Shown here: positions 20,101 to 28,701 of the stretch, piece after piece | Position numbering within the stretch: position 1 is the stretch's first letter | How the letters are laid out: each line of letters opens with the position of its first letter | From: Helicobacter cetorum MIT 99-5656 | Lineage (GTDB): Bacteria; Campylobacterota; Campylobacteria; Campylobacterales; Helicobacteraceae | Direction: 5' to 3' | Assembly (NCBI RefSeq): GCF_000259275.1 | Contig: NC_017735.1 | Span: 1,240,001 to 1,304,000 of the forward strand | Length of the DNA stretch: 64,000 bases | The notes under the pieces: model-generated | The model's input: the letters and a program-made list of their open reading frames with translations, nothing else | Told to the model about the DNA's origin: nothing | Databases searched by the model: none | Made by a program: the position numbers and the translations under genes

Positions 20101-21178
20101 TTTAACTACGATAGCTAGAGATATTGCTAACACTTTAGAAGTCATTGCTAATCCTAATTTAAAAAATAATGCCACCAATATTTTACAAGTCAACACCTAC
20201 ACACAACAAATGAGTCGTTTAGCCAAGCTCTCTGATACCTCAACTTTTGCTAGTTCTGATTTTCACAAACGCCTAGAAGCCCTTAAAAACAAGCATTTTA
20301 CAGAAGCAACTCCTAATGCTATGGATATTATCTTAAAGTATTCTCAAAGGGATAAAATTAAGAATAATATATGGACAACAGGTGTGGGAGGGGCTAGTTT
20401 TGTTAAAGGTGGCACTGGAACTTTATATGGTATTAATATAGGGTATGATAGATTTATTAAAGGCGTAATTGTAGGGGGGTATGTCGCTTATGGGTATAGC
20501 GGATTTCATACAAGTATCACCCAATCTAGTTCTAGCAATGTCAATATGGGTGTTTATAGTAGGGCTTTTCTCAAAAAGAGCGAATTAACCCTTAGCATGA
20601 ATGAAACTTGGGGATACAATAAAACTTTCATCAACTCTTATAACCCCCTACTATCCATTATTAATCAGTCCTATAAATATAACACTTGGACAACCAATAC
20701 GGATATTAACTATGGCTATGACTTCATGTTCAAACATAAAAGCGTGATTTTAAAACCCCAAATAGGCTTGGACTATTACTACATTGGCTTATCTAGTTTG
20801 AAAGGCACAATGAATAACCCCACTTACAATCAATTCAGGGCTAACGCTAACCCTAATCAAAAATCTGTTTTAATGATTAATTTTGCCTTGGAAAGTCGGC
20901 ACTATTTTAATCAAAATTCTTATTACTTTGTTATTGCGGATATTGGTAGGGATTTATTTGTCAATTCTATGGGGGATAAAGTAGTGCGTTTTATTGGTAA
21001 TAATACCCTAAGCTATAGAGATGGAGACAAATACAATACTTTCGCCAGCCTAACTACAGGCGGAGAAATAAGATTATTTAAAACCTTTTATGTAAATGCG
21101 GGCATCGGCACCAGACTTGGGCTTGATTATAAGAATATTAATGTTACAGGAAACATTGGCATGCGTTATGCTTTCTAA
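14117..21178 (+). CDS. vlpC: VacA-like giant autotransporter, VlpC type
   Basis: 2353 residues from a TTG at 14117, which has no visible ribosome-binding site. The N-terminus is about 40 basic residues followed by a hydrophobic core (LRASVFVVGILG), an extended signal peptide. The passenger is an Asn/Ser/Thr-rich beta-helix with VacA-type modules starting near residues 55, 570 and 1250 (GYITGT, GGGAT-F-AS-N, QHSYxNF). FNxGTYxF repeats lie at about 232-292, a charged coiled-coil at about 398-525 and a proline-rich linker at about 522-568. An alpha-helical insert lies at about 1358-1604. The last 265 residues (from TTGVGGASFVKGG) form the barrel, ending GMRYAF. In H. pylori VlpC (HP0922) is implicated in colonisation; toxin activity is not implied. 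Confidence 0.93.
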   Translation: MKTKKIKRFKNHIQKPFKLPLKAVKTNIKKSFFDKRAFLRASVFVVGILGELHDLKAGCTTWSWSTWSNVDNIEKGANSPTHNSYCLFSSTQGSGTYHLNSLTTYSSSGASFTQKFNGGILDVTGSILFGDVGYLGYITGTYDAQNINFNSSHITTGNQWSSGGGATLNFNASNSLTITQANFNNSKAGSQHSYMNFSGSSINVSGSSFTDNTNGGFSFGSNGSNSASSTFNQTHFNEGTYNFKSTNATFQNSTFNQGIYSFNDSTSLSFNNDTFNQGTYEFNASKINFSGTNTLNSSSPFANLKGNVSFSSSSNTIFNINQTLNNNQTYNILTTNGTIQYGVYQSYLWDLINYKGNKAISHSEISSHVYDVTFNINGQKETLQETFNHNSISTQFLGNLQNQAQNTATKDLTDTQNALNNANTDNATTHSYHSYENSKNPTIAQADKTLEETNSKIKQDKENLQQDLDNVKQLANAKDFNEEAFNQAQAKEQQDLKTLEKDENAFNKDKQELNEAIADAKPINPTPTPHTPKVEPKPIAHNTPSPTPKAEPTPPQPSPPTQNLPTINVWGGVYELNNQTYSKKGIYYINPNNQTLSTYTANLLGRSFDVNITQGTLIIGNNTESVNTKGLIWIGHGGFGYITGTFSATDIYLTNHFKTGEGVSGSDGGGATITFNASNNITMDGLDYNNAKTVTKMIQTEASQHSYTNFNATNTISVTHSSFSDMTWGKFSFIANNISFSNTSFNGFTNPGGSSIINAHATNSLSFANSHLNGGAVYELQAKNIIFNNTQAVFNVLSSRGTSNFSGNTELLGNTNFQLNSQSLLNFNNNTTLQNNANITISDKSQVAFKNALTLNDNTNLSLDNQGVLNASGTSTFNHQASLNINNKSQATFNHLIFNGGTLSLNTNSKLNATNATFSNNTTINLVNSTLLANNTNSLNANINFQGTSQATFQGNATTNTASFTFDSTSSLNFGSNLTANGVLNFKGYGGSSAKALMNVSGQFILGNHANIDLSNINIFDNIKKSVTYNLLNAQKGIAGISGANGYEKILFYGMKIQNATYSDNDNIQTWTFINPLNSSQIIKESIKKGDLAIEVLNNPSPVSNTIFNIAPELYHYQTSKQNSTGYSYDYSDDKIGTYYLTSNIKGLFTPKGSQTSQTPGTYSAFNQPLSSLNIYNKGFSSKNLKTLLGILSQNSSTLKEMIKSNQLDNLNSVHEVVQILDKIKITPNQKQALLDTISHLSVDINQTFDNGNLVIGATNDNTTHSTSSIWFGGNGYTSPCLVSSTTCSSFRNTYLGQLLDSTSADLGYINAHFKAKSIYITGTLGSGNAFKSGGSADITFQSLNNLVLNQANVEAQATDNIFNLLGQKGLDKIFNQGNLANILSQVAMEKIKQAGGLGNFVENALSPLSKELPTSLQNETLGQLMGQNNLNNLLNNSGVMGAIQNIISKKLSIFGNFVTPTMIENYLAKQSLESMLNDKGLLNTIGGYMNASELSSILSIVLKDITNPPTNLQQDINIVANRLLNEFLGQDIVKKLENQGLVSSIINKVISQGGLGGIYNQGLGSVLPPSLQNVLKENHLSSILSPKGLHEFWQKGYFNFLSNGYIFANNSSFSNATGGGLSFISNQSIIFNGDNTINFSKYQGTLTFASNDVSNINITTLNATNGLNLNAGLSNVSVEKGNICINLANCPTTKNSSTNSNIPPTNESLNVSANNFTFLGIITSNGAIDLSQVTHDSVIGTLNLNENATLKANNLTITKTFNNASNSMASIYGDLTLTQQATLSTNASGLDIGGNFSSYGDLIFNLNHSISHAIMDIKGTATMMTNANSPLIQFNMPSKEVGTYTLLNSSKAIYYGYNNQIIGGDSLSDYLKLYTLIDINGKHMVMTNNGLTYNGKAVNIKDGGLVIGFKDTQGQNIYTSILYNKVKIIISNNPINLQTPTLKQYITQIQGIKSVESIYQAGGSEAINWLNQIFETRGSPLFAPYYLESHSTKDLTTIARDIANTLEVIANPNLKNNATNILQVNTYTQQMSRLAKLSDTSTFASSDFHKRLEALKNKHFTEATPNAMDIILKYSQRDKIKNNIWTTGVGGASFVKGGTGTLYGINIGYDRFIKGVIVGGYVAYGYSGFHTSITQSSSSNVNMGVYSRAFLKKSELTLSMNETWGYNKTFINSYNPLLSIINQSYKYNTWTTNTDINYGYDFMFKHKSVILKPQIGLDYYYIGLSSLKGTMNNPTYNQFRANANPNQKSVLMINFALESRHYFNQNSYYFVIADIGRDLFVNSMGDKVVRFIGNNTLSYRDGDKYNTFASLTTGGEIRLFKTFYVNAGIGTRLGLDYKNINVTGNIGMRYAF

Positions 21179-21252
21179 TATGATTTCAAGCACTCTCTGT
21201 TAGAAAATGGCTCGCTCACTCAATGTTTCTATCAACATACAATGAAACAAAA

Positions 21253-21465
21253 CTAAGACTTAGCTTTTTGTCTCAAGTGAAAAATACTCTCACCCCCAAA
21301 ACCATAATTATTAGGATTAACTTCATCTATAATTACCACGATAGAAGCTTTGTTTTTATTCAACACCTTAACCATCAAATCTGAAACCCCTTCAATCAAT
21401 TGCCTTTTTTGTTCAGTCGTAGGCTCTCCATCTTCTGGCACAAGTTTAATATTGATAAATGGCAT
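21253..21465 (-). CDS. 4-oxalocrotonate tautomerase family enzyme (DmpI-like)
   Basis: 70 residues. After removal of Met, Pro-1 (MPFINIKL) is the catalytic base of the tautomerase superfamily. VIIDEVNPNNYGFGGES follows the family pattern of a central strand and a C-terminal loop. H. pylori HP0924 has the same length and sequence pattern, forms a hexamer and tautomerises enol/keto acids; its physiological substrate is unknown. The ATG at 21465 is preceded by TTAAGGAAAAAAAT. It is transcribed away from recR and is monocistronic. It is the direct neighbour of vlpC; H. pylori 26695 carries hopK (HP0923) in between. Confidence 0.92.
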   Translation of the reverse strand: MPFINIKLVPEDGEPTTEQKRQLIEGVSDLMVKVLNKNKASIVVIIDEVNPNNYGFGGESIFHLRQKAKS

Positions 21466-21495
21466 ATTTTTTTCCTTAATTTTGAGATACTTGAT

Positions 21496-21501
21496 ACTAT
21501 A
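21496..21501 (-). promoter_or_regulatory. candidate -10 box of the tautomerase gene
   Basis: TATAGT on the minus strand, about 31 bases before the tautomerase ATG, upstream of its AAGGA ribosome-binding site. Confidence 0.45.
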
Positions 21502-21643
21502 ACGCTTTTAAAACTAAACTTTATGATAAAACAAAAGAAAATTTTGTCCAAACGCTTTATTTGTTACCTTTTAAATATTAAACTCTCTCTAAAAACGATT
21601 TATAAAAGCCCTTTTAGTGCCACTTAAGTGGAATTAAGTTTGA

Positions 21644-21649
21644 TATACT
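21644..21649 (+). promoter_or_regulatory. -10 box placing transcription start at the recR ATG
   Basis: TATACT in TTTGATATACTAACAAC ends six bases before the recR ATG at 21656. A normal -10 to +1 distance would put +1 at or next to the A of the ATG, giving a leaderless mRNA. No ribosome-binding site is present. Confidence 0.6.
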
Positions 21650-21655
21650 AACAAC

Positions 21656-22237
21656 ATGAATACTTATAAAAATAGCTTGAATCACTTTTTAAATTTAGTG
21701 GATTGTTTAGAAAAAATCCCCAGTGTGGGTAAAAAATCTGCCTTTAAAATGGCGTATCATTTGGGTTTAGAAAACCCCTATTTGGCACTCAAACTCACCC
21801 ACGCTTTGGAAAATGCCCTAGAAAATCTTAAAACATGTTCATTATGTAACGCACTTAGCGAGAGTGAGATTTGTGAGATTTGTTCTGATGAGAGTAGGCA
21901 AAACTCTCAGCTTTGCATGGTTTTACACCCAAGAGATGTGTTTATCTTAGAAGATTTAAAGGACTTTTTAGGGCGCTACTATGTGCTAAATTCCATAGAA
22001 GATTTGAATTTTAACGCCCTAGAAAAACGCCTAGTTGAAGAGAATATTAAAGAAATCATCTTTGCTTTCCCCCCTACTCTAGCTAATGATTCTTTAATGC
22101 TCTATATAGAAGATAAATTGCAAAAATTTCATCTCACTTTTACTAAAATCGCTCAAGGCGTGCCTACCGGAGTGAATTTTGAAAACATTGATTTAGTCTC
22201 ACTTTCAAGGGCGTTTAATGCAAGGATAAAAGCATGA
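21656..22237 (+). CDS. recR: recombination protein RecR
   Basis: 193 residues. RecR loads RecA at gaps together with RecF and/or RecO in the cytoplasm. The sequence shows the N-terminal helix-hairpin-helix ([17 protein letters not shown]), the four-cysteine zinc finger ([16 protein letters not shown], about residues 59-74), then the Toprim domain ([11 protein letters not shown] to [17 protein letters not shown]) and the C-terminal [20 protein letters not shown]. It is the first gene of a long operon: its stop overlaps the truD ATG by four bases. The start has no Shine-Dalgarno but a -10 box six bases upstream, consistent with a leaderless message. Confidence 0.96.
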   Translation: MNTYKNSLNHFLNLVDCLEKIPSVGKKSAFKMAYHLGLENPYLALKLTHALENALENLKTCSLCNALSESEICEICSDESRQNSQLCMVLHPRDVFILEDLKDFLGRYYVLNSIEDLNFNALEKRLVEENIKEIIFAFPPTLANDSLMLYIEDKLQKFHLTFTKIAQGVPTGVNFENIDLVSLSRAFNARIKA

Positions 22238-23364
22238 ATTTAAATTTTATGCCCCTTTTACATGCTTATAATCATGCGAGTATTGATTTTGTTTTCAATT
22301 CTAGTGCGAGAGATTTTTGCGTGCATGAAGTGCCTTTATATGAGTTTAGTAACACAGGCGAACATGCCATTATTCAAGTAAGAAAAAGTGGCTTAAGCAC
22401 TTTAGAAATGCTTCAAATTTTTTCTGAAATTTTAGGCATAAAAGTTAGAGAAATGGGTTATGCAGGTTTGAAAGATAAAAACGCACTAACAACGCAATTT
22501 ATCTCACTCCCTAAAAAATACGCCCCCCTATTAGAGACTAATGCTAGTAACTTACAAGCAAGAAACATTAAAATCCTATCTCTAACTTATCATCATAATA
22601 AAATCAAACTAGGGCATTTGAAAGGGAATAAATTTTTTATGCGTTTTAAAAAAATGACCCCCTTAAACGCTCAAAAAACCGAGCTTGTCCTAGAAAAAAT
22701 CGCTCAATTTGGCATGCCTAATTATTTTGGCTCACAACGCTTTGGGAAGTTTAATGACAACCATAAAGAGGGTTTAAAAATCTTGCAAAATGAAGGGCGT
22801 TTCAAAAATAAGAAATTAAATGCTTTTTTAATCTCAAGCTATCAAAGTTATTTGTTTAACTCGCATTTAAGCAAGCGATTAGAACTCAGTAAAATGATTA
22901 GTGATTTTAGCTTAAAAGAGAGTTTAGAGTTTTTTAAACAAAAGCATTTAAGTATCCCTTCAAACGCCCTAAAAGCCCTTAAAAACCAAGCTCACCCCTT
23001 TAAAATCTTAGAAGGCGATGTAATGTGCCATTACCCTTATGGGAAATTTTTTGATGTTTTAGATTTAGAAAAAGAAAGCGAGAGATTTTTTAGTCAAAAA
23101 GTTGTGCCTACCGGTTTATTAGATGGCAAAAAAGCTCTTTATGCAAAAAATTTGAGCCTAGAAATTGAAAAAGCATTCCAACACGAAGTTTTAAGTAATC
23201 ATGCTAAAACACTAGGCTCTAGGCGGTTTTTTTGGGTGTTTGTAGAAAATTTGACTTCTAAATATGTGAAAGAAAAAGCACAATTTGAGTTGGAATTTTA
23301 CTTGCCTAAGGGGAGTTATGCGAGTGCGTTACTTAAAGAAATCAAACATGAGAAGGAGGAATAA
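22234..23364 (+). CDS. truD: tRNA pseudouridine synthase TruD
   Basis: 376 residues. TruD isomerises U13 of certain tRNAs to pseudouridine. The catalytic aspartate lies in [19 protein letters not shown] (Asp about residue 80), preceded by the RKSGLSTLE segment. [10 protein letters not shown] (about 163-172) is the second family hallmark, and the C-terminal [20 protein letters not shown] closes the catalytic fold. The ATG overlaps the recR stop by four bases (ATGA), so the two are translationally coupled. HP0926 is the H. pylori counterpart. Confidence 0.95.
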   Translation: MNLNFMPLLHAYNHASIDFVFNSSARDFCVHEVPLYEFSNTGEHAIIQVRKSGLSTLEMLQIFSEILGIKVREMGYAGLKDKNALTTQFISLPKKYAPLLETNASNLQARNIKILSLTYHHNKIKLGHLKGNKFFMRFKKMTPLNAQKTELVLEKIAQFGMPNYFGSQRFGKFNDNHKEGLKILQNEGRFKNKKLNAFLISSYQSYLFNSHLSKRLELSKMISDFSLKESLEFFKQKHLSIPSNALKALKNQAHPFKILEGDVMCHYPYGKFFDVLDLEKESERFFSQKVVPTGLLDGKKALYAKNLSLEIEKAFQHEVLSNHAKTLGSRRFFWVFVENLTSKYVKEKAQFELEFYLPKGSYASALLKEIKHEKEE

Positions 23365-23369
23365 TTAGC

Positions 23370-24296
23370 ATGAATTTTGAAAAGATTATCGCACAAAATA
23401 GGCTCAAAACGAATGCGGTTTTAGCAACTTATTGCGTGATTTTTGCTTTTATTGGTTTGTTGGTAGATGTCATTAGAATCAATGCAAATGATTTAGGCAT
23501 AGCTCTTTTTAAACTCATCACTTTTCAAATTTTTCCTACCATTACCATTGTCATGTTTTTTGTAGCTTTTGTGATTATTGTTATTTGTATTCAAAATTTT
23601 AGCTCTATCATGCTAAGTGGTGATGAATATACGCTCATTGACCCAAACAAGGTTTTAAGCTCTAAAGAAAATCAAATTTATGGCGTTTTTTCAGAACTTT
23701 TAGAAGAAGCTAAGCTTAATTTTGAGCCTAAGCTTTATATCATTAACGCCCCTTATATGAATGCCTTTGCAAGTGGGTGGAATGAATCTAACTCTCTTAT
23801 CGCTCTTACAAGTGCTTTAATAGAGAGATTAGACAGAGACGAATTAAAAGCCGTGATAGCCCATGAGCTTAGCCATATTAGGCATAATGATATTCGCTTG
23901 ACTATGTGTGTGGGGATTTTAAGCAATATCATGCTCTTAGTGGCTAATTTTAGCGTGTATTTTTTTATGGGGAATCGCAAGAATAATGGAGCAAATTTAG
24001 CCAGAAGTATTTTGTTAGTTTTACAAATCATCTTGCCTTTTTTAACGCTCATTTTACAAATGTATCTAAGCCGCACACGAGAATACATGGCTGATAGTGG
24101 AGCAGCATTTTTAATGCATGATAGTAAGCCTATGATTAGAGCCTTACAAAAAATTTCTAACGATTATAGCAAGAATGATTATAAAGAAATAGATACTAAT
24201 AGCACTCGCTATGCGGCTTATATTTTTAATTCTGAAATATTTAGCACACACCCTAGCATTAAAAATCGTATTCAATCACTCACAAGGCGTGCATGA
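23370..24296 (+). CDS. htpX: membrane zinc metalloprotease HtpX
   Basis: 308 residues with four membrane segments: two near the N-terminus ([30 protein letters not shown]) and two after the active site. The zinc site is [13 protein letters not shown] (HELSH, about residue 165), with the third ligand in [11 protein letters not shown]. HtpX degrades misfolded membrane proteins together with FtsH and is typically stress-induced. AAGGAGG overlapping the end of truD provides the ribosome-binding site. It is part of the recR operon. Confidence 0.95.
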   Translation: MNFEKIIAQNRLKTNAVLATYCVIFAFIGLLVDVIRINANDLGIALFKLITFQIFPTITIVMFFVAFVIIVICIQNFSSIMLSGDEYTLIDPNKVLSSKENQIYGVFSELLEEAKLNFEPKLYIINAPYMNAFASGWNESNSLIALTSALIERLDRDELKAVIAHELSHIRHNDIRLTMCVGILSNIMLLVANFSVYFFMGNRKNNGANLARSILLVLQIILPFLTLILQMYLSRTREYMADSGAAFLMHDSKPMIRALQKISNDYSKNDYKEIDTNSTRYAAYIFNSEIFSTHPSIKNRIQSLTRRA

Positions 24297-24298
24297 TA

Positions 24299-24841
24299 AT
24301 GGAGAATTTTTTTAATCAATTTTTTGAAAATATCGGCGAAGACAAAAACAGAGAAGGTTTAAAAGATACGCCTAAAAGAGTTCAAGAATTATGGAATTTC
24401 TTGTATAAAGGCTATAAAGAAGACCCAAAAATTGCTCTAAAAAGCGCGTATTTTCAAGGGGTTTGTGATGAAATGGTAATTGCTCAACACATTGAGTTTT
24501 ATTCCACTTGCGAGCATCATTTATTGCCCTTTTTTGGAAGTATTAGTGTGGGATACATTCCTAATGAAAAGATTGTAGGCATTAGTGCGATAGCTAGACT
24601 CATTGAAATTTATAGCAAACGCTTACAAATCCAAGAAAGGCTTACCACTCAAATTGCAGAAACCTTTAATGAAATCATTGAGCCAAAGGGCGTAATAGTG
24701 GTCTGTGAAGCCAAGCATTTATGCATGAGTATGCAAGGGGTGCAAAAGCAAAATGCGATAATAAAAACGAGTGCCTTAAAAGGCTTGTTTAAAAAAGACC
24801 CTAAAACTAGAGCTGAATTTATGCAACTCTTAAAATCTTAG
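24299..24841 (+). CDS. folE: GTP cyclohydrolase I
   Basis: 180 residues from the ATG at 24299; an in-frame ATG at 24293 overlapping the htpX stop would add two residues. FolE converts GTP to dihydroneopterin triphosphate, the entry point of folate synthesis and also of queuosine synthesis. Zinc ligands and catalytic residues are visible in STCEHHLLPFFG (Cys about 70, His about 73) and EAKHLCMSMQGVQKQ (Cys about 141). The queD and queE genes that use its product lie downstream in the same operon. Confidence 0.96.
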   Translation: MENFFNQFFENIGEDKNREGLKDTPKRVQELWNFLYKGYKEDPKIALKSAYFQGVCDEMVIAQHIEFYSTCEHHLLPFFGSISVGYIPNEKIVGISAIARLIEIYSKRLQIQERLTTQIAETFNEIIEPKGVIVVCEAKHLCMSMQGVQKQNAIIKTSALKGLFKKDPKTRAEFMQLLKS

Positions 24842-24856
24842 GCTATAATTTTACGC

Positions 24857-25768
24857 ATGAATAATCCTAAATTATCCTTTTACCACAATGAATGCGAAAA
24901 TTTTGAAAGCTTTTTAAATAACCATAATTTAAAGCTTAAGAGCTTTCACCCTTATCTTGAAAAAGCCTTTTTTGAAATGGTGCTTAATGGGGGCAAAAGG
25001 TTTCGCCCCAAGCTCTTTTTAGCCGTGCTCTGTGCCTTAGTGGATAAAAAACATTACCTTACAAAACAAACAGAATATTTTAAAATCGCTTTAAGCATTG
25101 AATGCCTGCACACCTATTCGCTTGTCCATGATGATTTACCTTGCATGGATAATGCAAGCTTACGAAGAAACCACCCCACATTACACACCAAATACGATGA
25201 GACTACAGCTGTATTGATTGGCGATGCTTTGAATACTTACGCCTTTGAATTGCTCTCAAGCTCGCTATTAGAAAGTCCTATCATTGTAGAATTAGTTCAA
25301 ATCTTAAGCACTAATGGCGGGATTAAGGGCATGGTTTTAGGGCAAGCACTAGATTGCTATTTTGAAAACACGCCCTTAAATTTAGAGCAACTCATTTTTT
25401 TACACGAGCATAAAACCGCCAAACTCATTAGTGCGAGTCTCATTATGGGGCTTGTTGCAAGTGGTATTAAAGATACAGAGCTTTTAAAATGGCTTGGTGC
25501 TTTTGGGTTGAAAGTGGGCTTGTGTTTTCAAGTGCTAGATGATATTATAGATGTTACACAAAATGAAGAAGAAAGCGGTAAAACCACCCATTTAGATAGC
25601 ACTAAAAATAGTTTTGTGAATTTATTAGGATTAGACAAGGCTAAAAATTACGCCAAAACTTTAAAAACAGAGATTTTAAACGATTTAAATAGTTTAGAAT
25701 TTTCACACACTCTTTTAAAAGAGAATTTACAAGAACTTTTAAACGCATGGCTTAAAGGCGAAAAATGA
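24857..25768 (+). CDS. ispA: geranyl/farnesyl diphosphate synthase
   Basis: 303 residues, the length of bacterial short-chain prenyl synthases. It condenses IPP with DMAPP/GPP. The first aspartate-rich motif is HDDLPCMDN (about residue 95) and the second DDIIDVTQN (about 230), with GGKRFRPKL for diphosphate binding. [11 protein letters not shown] matches the FPP synthase subgroup. The stop overlaps the surE ATG by four bases. ispDF, an earlier step of the MEP pathway that supplies IPP/DMAPP, lies elsewhere in this window (57924-59150). Confidence 0.95.
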   Translation: MNNPKLSFYHNECENFESFLNNHNLKLKSFHPYLEKAFFEMVLNGGKRFRPKLFLAVLCALVDKKHYLTKQTEYFKIALSIECLHTYSLVHDDLPCMDNASLRRNHPTLHTKYDETTAVLIGDALNTYAFELLSSSLLESPIIVELVQILSTNGGIKGMVLGQALDCYFENTPLNLEQLIFLHEHKTAKLISASLIMGLVASGIKDTELLKWLGAFGLKVGLCFQVLDDIIDVTQNEEESGKTTHLDSTKNSFVNLLGLDKAKNYAKTLKTEILNDLNSLEFSHTLLKENLQELLNAWLKGEK

Positions 25769-26559
25769 AAAAAATTTTACTCACTAATGATGATGGCTAT
25801 CATGCACAAGGTATTAAAGCCTTAGAAAAAGCCTTAGAACAAATGGCAGAAATTTATGTTGTTGCCCCAAAACATGAAAAAAGTGCATGCTCGCAAAGTA
25901 TCACGATCACTGAGCCTTTAAGAGCAGAGAAAATTAAAGACAGGCATTATAGAATTGATGATGGCACACCAAGTGATTGCGTGTATTTGGCTATCAATGA
26001 GCTGTTTAAAGATGTTTCGTTTGATTTAGTGGTTTCAGGTATTAATCTTGGTTCTAACATGGGTGAAGATACAATTTATTCTGGCACGGTTGCTGGAGCG
26101 ATTGAAGGCACTATTCAAGGCATTCCTTCCATTGCGATTTCTCAAATTACCTCTAATAAAGATAAAAGCATTCCTTTAAATTTTGATTTAGCTAAACAAA
26201 CCATACAAGATTTAGTCCAAAGCATTTTCACACAAGGCTATCCTTTAAAAGGGCGTAAACTCTTAAATGTAAACATTCCTAATTGCTCGTTACAAGAATA
26301 TCAAGGCGAACGCATTACCCCTAAGGGCTATAGAGTGTATCAAAAAGAAGTGCATAAACGCACAGACCCTAAGAATAACAGCTATTTTTGGTTAGGGTTA
26401 CACCCCTTAAAATGGGAAGGGCGTGAAAATGAAAGCAGGCTCTCTGATTTTGATGCCATTTCTTTAAACTATGTTTCTATCACACCCTTAAATTTAGACT
26501 TAACCAGTTATGATGATTTGAAAAACTTAGAATCTTGGCATAGGGGTATATTGAAGTGA
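25765..26559 (+). CDS. surE: 5'-nucleotidase SurE
   Basis: 264 residues. SurE is a divalent-metal nucleoside monophosphatase linked to stationary-phase survival. The N-terminal [14 protein letters not shown] carries the Asp-Asp metal ligands (residues 8-9). The other hallmarks are CSQSITI and DGTPSDCVY, followed by [26 protein letters not shown], with the SGINxGxN and YSGTVxxA signatures. The ATG overlaps the ispA stop and the stop overlaps the next gene's GTG. HP0930 counterpart. Confidence 0.96.
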   Translation: MKKILLTNDDGYHAQGIKALEKALEQMAEIYVVAPKHEKSACSQSITITEPLRAEKIKDRHYRIDDGTPSDCVYLAINELFKDVSFDLVVSGINLGSNMGEDTIYSGTVAGAIEGTIQGIPSIAISQITSNKDKSIPLNFDLAKQTIQDLVQSIFTQGYPLKGRKLLNVNIPNCSLQEYQGERITPKGYRVYQKEVHKRTDPKNNSYFWLGLHPLKWEGRENESRLSDFDAISLNYVSITPLNLDLTSYDDLKNLESWHRGILK

Positions 26560-27215
26560 GTAAAAATTATCGCCTGACTTTTTTGGGGCTTGTTGTAGGG
26601 TTTCTTTTTCTCTTTAGTGCATGCCAGCACCGGTTACACATGGGGTATTATTCAGAAGTTACAGGGAATTATTTGTTTAATTACAACTCTACGATTGTTG
26701 TGGCTTATGATAGAAGCGATATGATGACTTCTTACTACGCTAACATTATTGTCTATGAGTTGCAAAAATTAGGCTTTTACAATGTCTTTACTCAGGCGGA
26801 ATTTCCACTAGATAGAGCTAAAAATGTGGTTTATGCACGCATTGTGCGTAATATCTCCGCTGTGCCGTTCTACCACTACAATTACCAGCTTATTGACCAA
26901 ATTGACAACCCTTGTTATTTCCTTGGAGGGCAGTTTTATTGCTCTTCTACCCCCACAGATTATTACGCCATTAATGGCTTTAGTGAGCAGGTTTTTATGA
27001 GTGCTAATTCACATTTTATTTTAGATTGGTATGATATGGTGCTACAAAAACGAGTTCTGTATGTAGATGGAAGCGTGAGCGGAAAGACTTGTGGCTATCA
27101 AATGCTTTATAGAGATTTGATTAAAAGCACGATTAAACGCATTGATTTTAACCGCCCTGAGCGTTACTACTACCGCTTAAGACTACCTTTTTACCAACCT
27201 TGCTATCAACAATGA
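26556..27215 (+). CDS. putative lipoprotein of unknown function (HP0931 position)
   Basis: 219 residues with a GTG start overlapping the surE stop by four bases. A hydrophobic signal sequence ([15 protein letters not shown]) ends in a lipobox LFSAC, so the mature protein should be lipidated on Cys (about residue 23). No Asp follows the Cys, so outer-membrane sorting is possible. The mature part is Tyr-rich (for example [18 protein letters not shown]) and has several cysteines that may form disulfides. I recognise no domain. It is embedded in the recR-queE operon at the place of HP0931. Confidence 0.8.
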   Translation: MSKNYRLTFLGLVVGFLFLFSACQHRLHMGYYSEVTGNYLFNYNSTIVVAYDRSDMMTSYYANIIVYELQKLGFYNVFTQAEFPLDRAKNVVYARIVRNISAVPFYHYNYQLIDQIDNPCYFLGGQFYCSSTPTDYYAINGFSEQVFMSANSHFILDWYDMVLQKRVLYVDGSVSGKTCGYQMLYRDLIKSTIKRIDFNRPERYYYRLRLPFYQPCYQQ

Positions 27216-27222
27216 GATTTGA

Positions 27223-27825
27223 ATGATTATTAGAAGATTGTATAAATTCTGTGCTAGTCATGTAGTGCGTAATTGCTCCTCTTTAAAATGTGCTCAAAAT
27301 ATTCATGGGCATAATTATGAAGTAGAAGTCTTTATTGAAACTAATCGCTTGGATAATGCGTGTATGGCATTAGATTTCGGGCTTATGCAACAAGAAATGC
27401 AAATTTTCATAGACTCCTTTGACCATGCCCATCATTTTTGGGATAAAGAAAGTGCAGAATTTCAGCATTTTATAGAAACGCATTGTGTGCGCTATGTCAA
27501 ATGCTCGTTTAATTTGAGTGCGGAAAGTTACGCTTTGATGTTTTTATACTACCTAAACTTAATTTTACAAAAAAGCGCTTTTTCTAATAACGAAGGGGAG
27601 TTAAAAGTCTCTAGCGTGCGTGTGCATGAGACTAAGAACGGCTATGCCGAAAGCTTTTTAAAAGATTTAGAAAACCCCCATTTTAAAGCACTAGTTCATA
27701 AAAATTGCGTGTCTTTTTCACAAGGCATTCAAAACTTATGGCAAGACAAGAATTTTTTTAACAAAATCATTAGCGATGAAAACAAATGCTTTTTTCACGC
27801 CAAACCCCCACATCAAATCCCTTAA
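27223..27825 (+). CDS. queD: 6-carboxytetrahydropterin synthase-like protein (PTPS/QueD)
   Basis: 200 residues. QueD converts dihydroneopterin triphosphate, the FolE product, to 6-carboxytetrahydropterin in the queuosine/preQ0 pathway. Zinc-binding histidines are in FCASHVVR (residue 13) and IHGHNYEVEV (residues about 29 and 31). The catalytic Cys is likely the one before NIHGHN (CAQNIHGH), and the C-terminal VRVHETKNGYAES supplies the substrate-binding Glu. It is longer than the usual 120-140 residues, with a C-terminal extension of about 40. It lies five bases upstream of queE. Confidence 0.9.
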   Translation: MIIRRLYKFCASHVVRNCSSLKCAQNIHGHNYEVEVFIETNRLDNACMALDFGLMQQEMQIFIDSFDHAHHFWDKESAEFQHFIETHCVRYVKCSFNLSAESYALMFLYYLNLILQKSAFSNNEGELKVSSVRVHETKNGYAESFLKDLENPHFKALVHKNCVSFSQGIQNLWQDKNFFNKIISDENKCFFHAKPPHQIP

Positions 27826-27830
27826 AAATA

Positions 27831-28586
27831 ATGAAACTTCCGGTAGTTGAGAGCTTTTTTTCTCTCCAAGGCGAGGGCAAAAGGATAGGCAGACCAAGCC
27901 TTTTTTTACGCTTAGGGGGGTGCAATCTCTCTTGTAAAGGCTTTAATTGCAAGACCACGCTTAATGATGAAATTCTAGTGGGTTGTGATAGCTTGTATGC
28001 CGTGCATTCTAAATTTAAAGATTCTTGGGATTACTATAGCGAACCCAAATCCTTGATTAAACGCCTAGAAACTCTAACCCCAAGCTATCATCATTTTGAT
28101 TTGATACTTACCGGTGGAGAGCCAAGCTTGCATTTTAATAACCCCATTTTATTGAGTGTTTTAGAATATTTTCATCATCATTCTATCCCCTTATATGTAG
28201 AGAGTAATGGCTCTATCTTTTTTGAATTTAGCCCTATTTTAAAGGAGTTGCATTTTACTTTAAGCGTGAAACTCTCTCTTTCTTTAGAGAAAGAAAACAA
28301 ACGCATTAATCTTAAAGCCCTACAAAACATCTTAGATAATGCTAAAAGCGTGAATTTTAAATTTGTCTTAGATAGCATGAATGCCACTCAGTCTATTACA
28401 GAAATTCAAAACCTTTTAAAACAACTTACCTTAAAAAATAATGAAATCTTTTTAATGCCCTTAGGCACAACAAGTCATGAACTAGACAAAAATCTAAAAG
28501 CCCTAGCCCCCCTAGCCTTAGAGCATGGCTATAGTCTTAGTGATAGGCTTCATATCCGCCTGTGGAATAATGAGAAAGGGTTTTGA
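27831..28586 (+). CDS. queE: 7-carboxy-7-deazaguanine synthase, radical SAM (QueE)
   Basis: 251 residues from the ATG at 27831 (MKLPVVESFFSLQGEG), five bases after queD. An ATG at 27786 inside queD is in frame but would add a non-family N-terminus. QueE rearranges 6-carboxytetrahydropterin into 7-carboxy-7-deazaguanine. ESFFSLQGEG and LRLGGCNLSC are diagnostic. The cysteines read C-x3-C-x4-C (GCNLSCKGFNC), not the common C-x3-C-x2-C, and TGGEPSL is the SAM-binding GGE motif. It ends the recR operon. Whether the third cysteine of the cluster is the one in FNC needs structural checking. Confidence 0.92.
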   Translation: MKLPVVESFFSLQGEGKRIGRPSLFLRLGGCNLSCKGFNCKTTLNDEILVGCDSLYAVHSKFKDSWDYYSEPKSLIKRLETLTPSYHHFDLILTGGEPSLHFNNPILLSVLEYFHHHSIPLYVESNGSIFFEFSPILKELHFTLSVKLSLSLEKENKRINLKALQNILDNAKSVNFKFVLDSMNATQSITEIQNLLKQLTLKNNEIFLMPLGTTSHELDKNLKALAPLALEHGYSLSDRLHIRLWNNEKGF

Positions 28587-28701
28587 AAAACCAACAACAC
28601 AAGATGTAAGTAGAACATGATTTAAGCCAAGTCTATAACTAAAAACTTGTCAACACCACTAATAAACATTAGATACAAAATACAAACACTAAAAACATAT
28701 T

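Noticed and set aside
21541..21640. Plus-strand ORF upstream of recR
   Set aside because: It overlaps the tautomerase start region and a divergent promoter region and has no ribosome-binding site or coding character.
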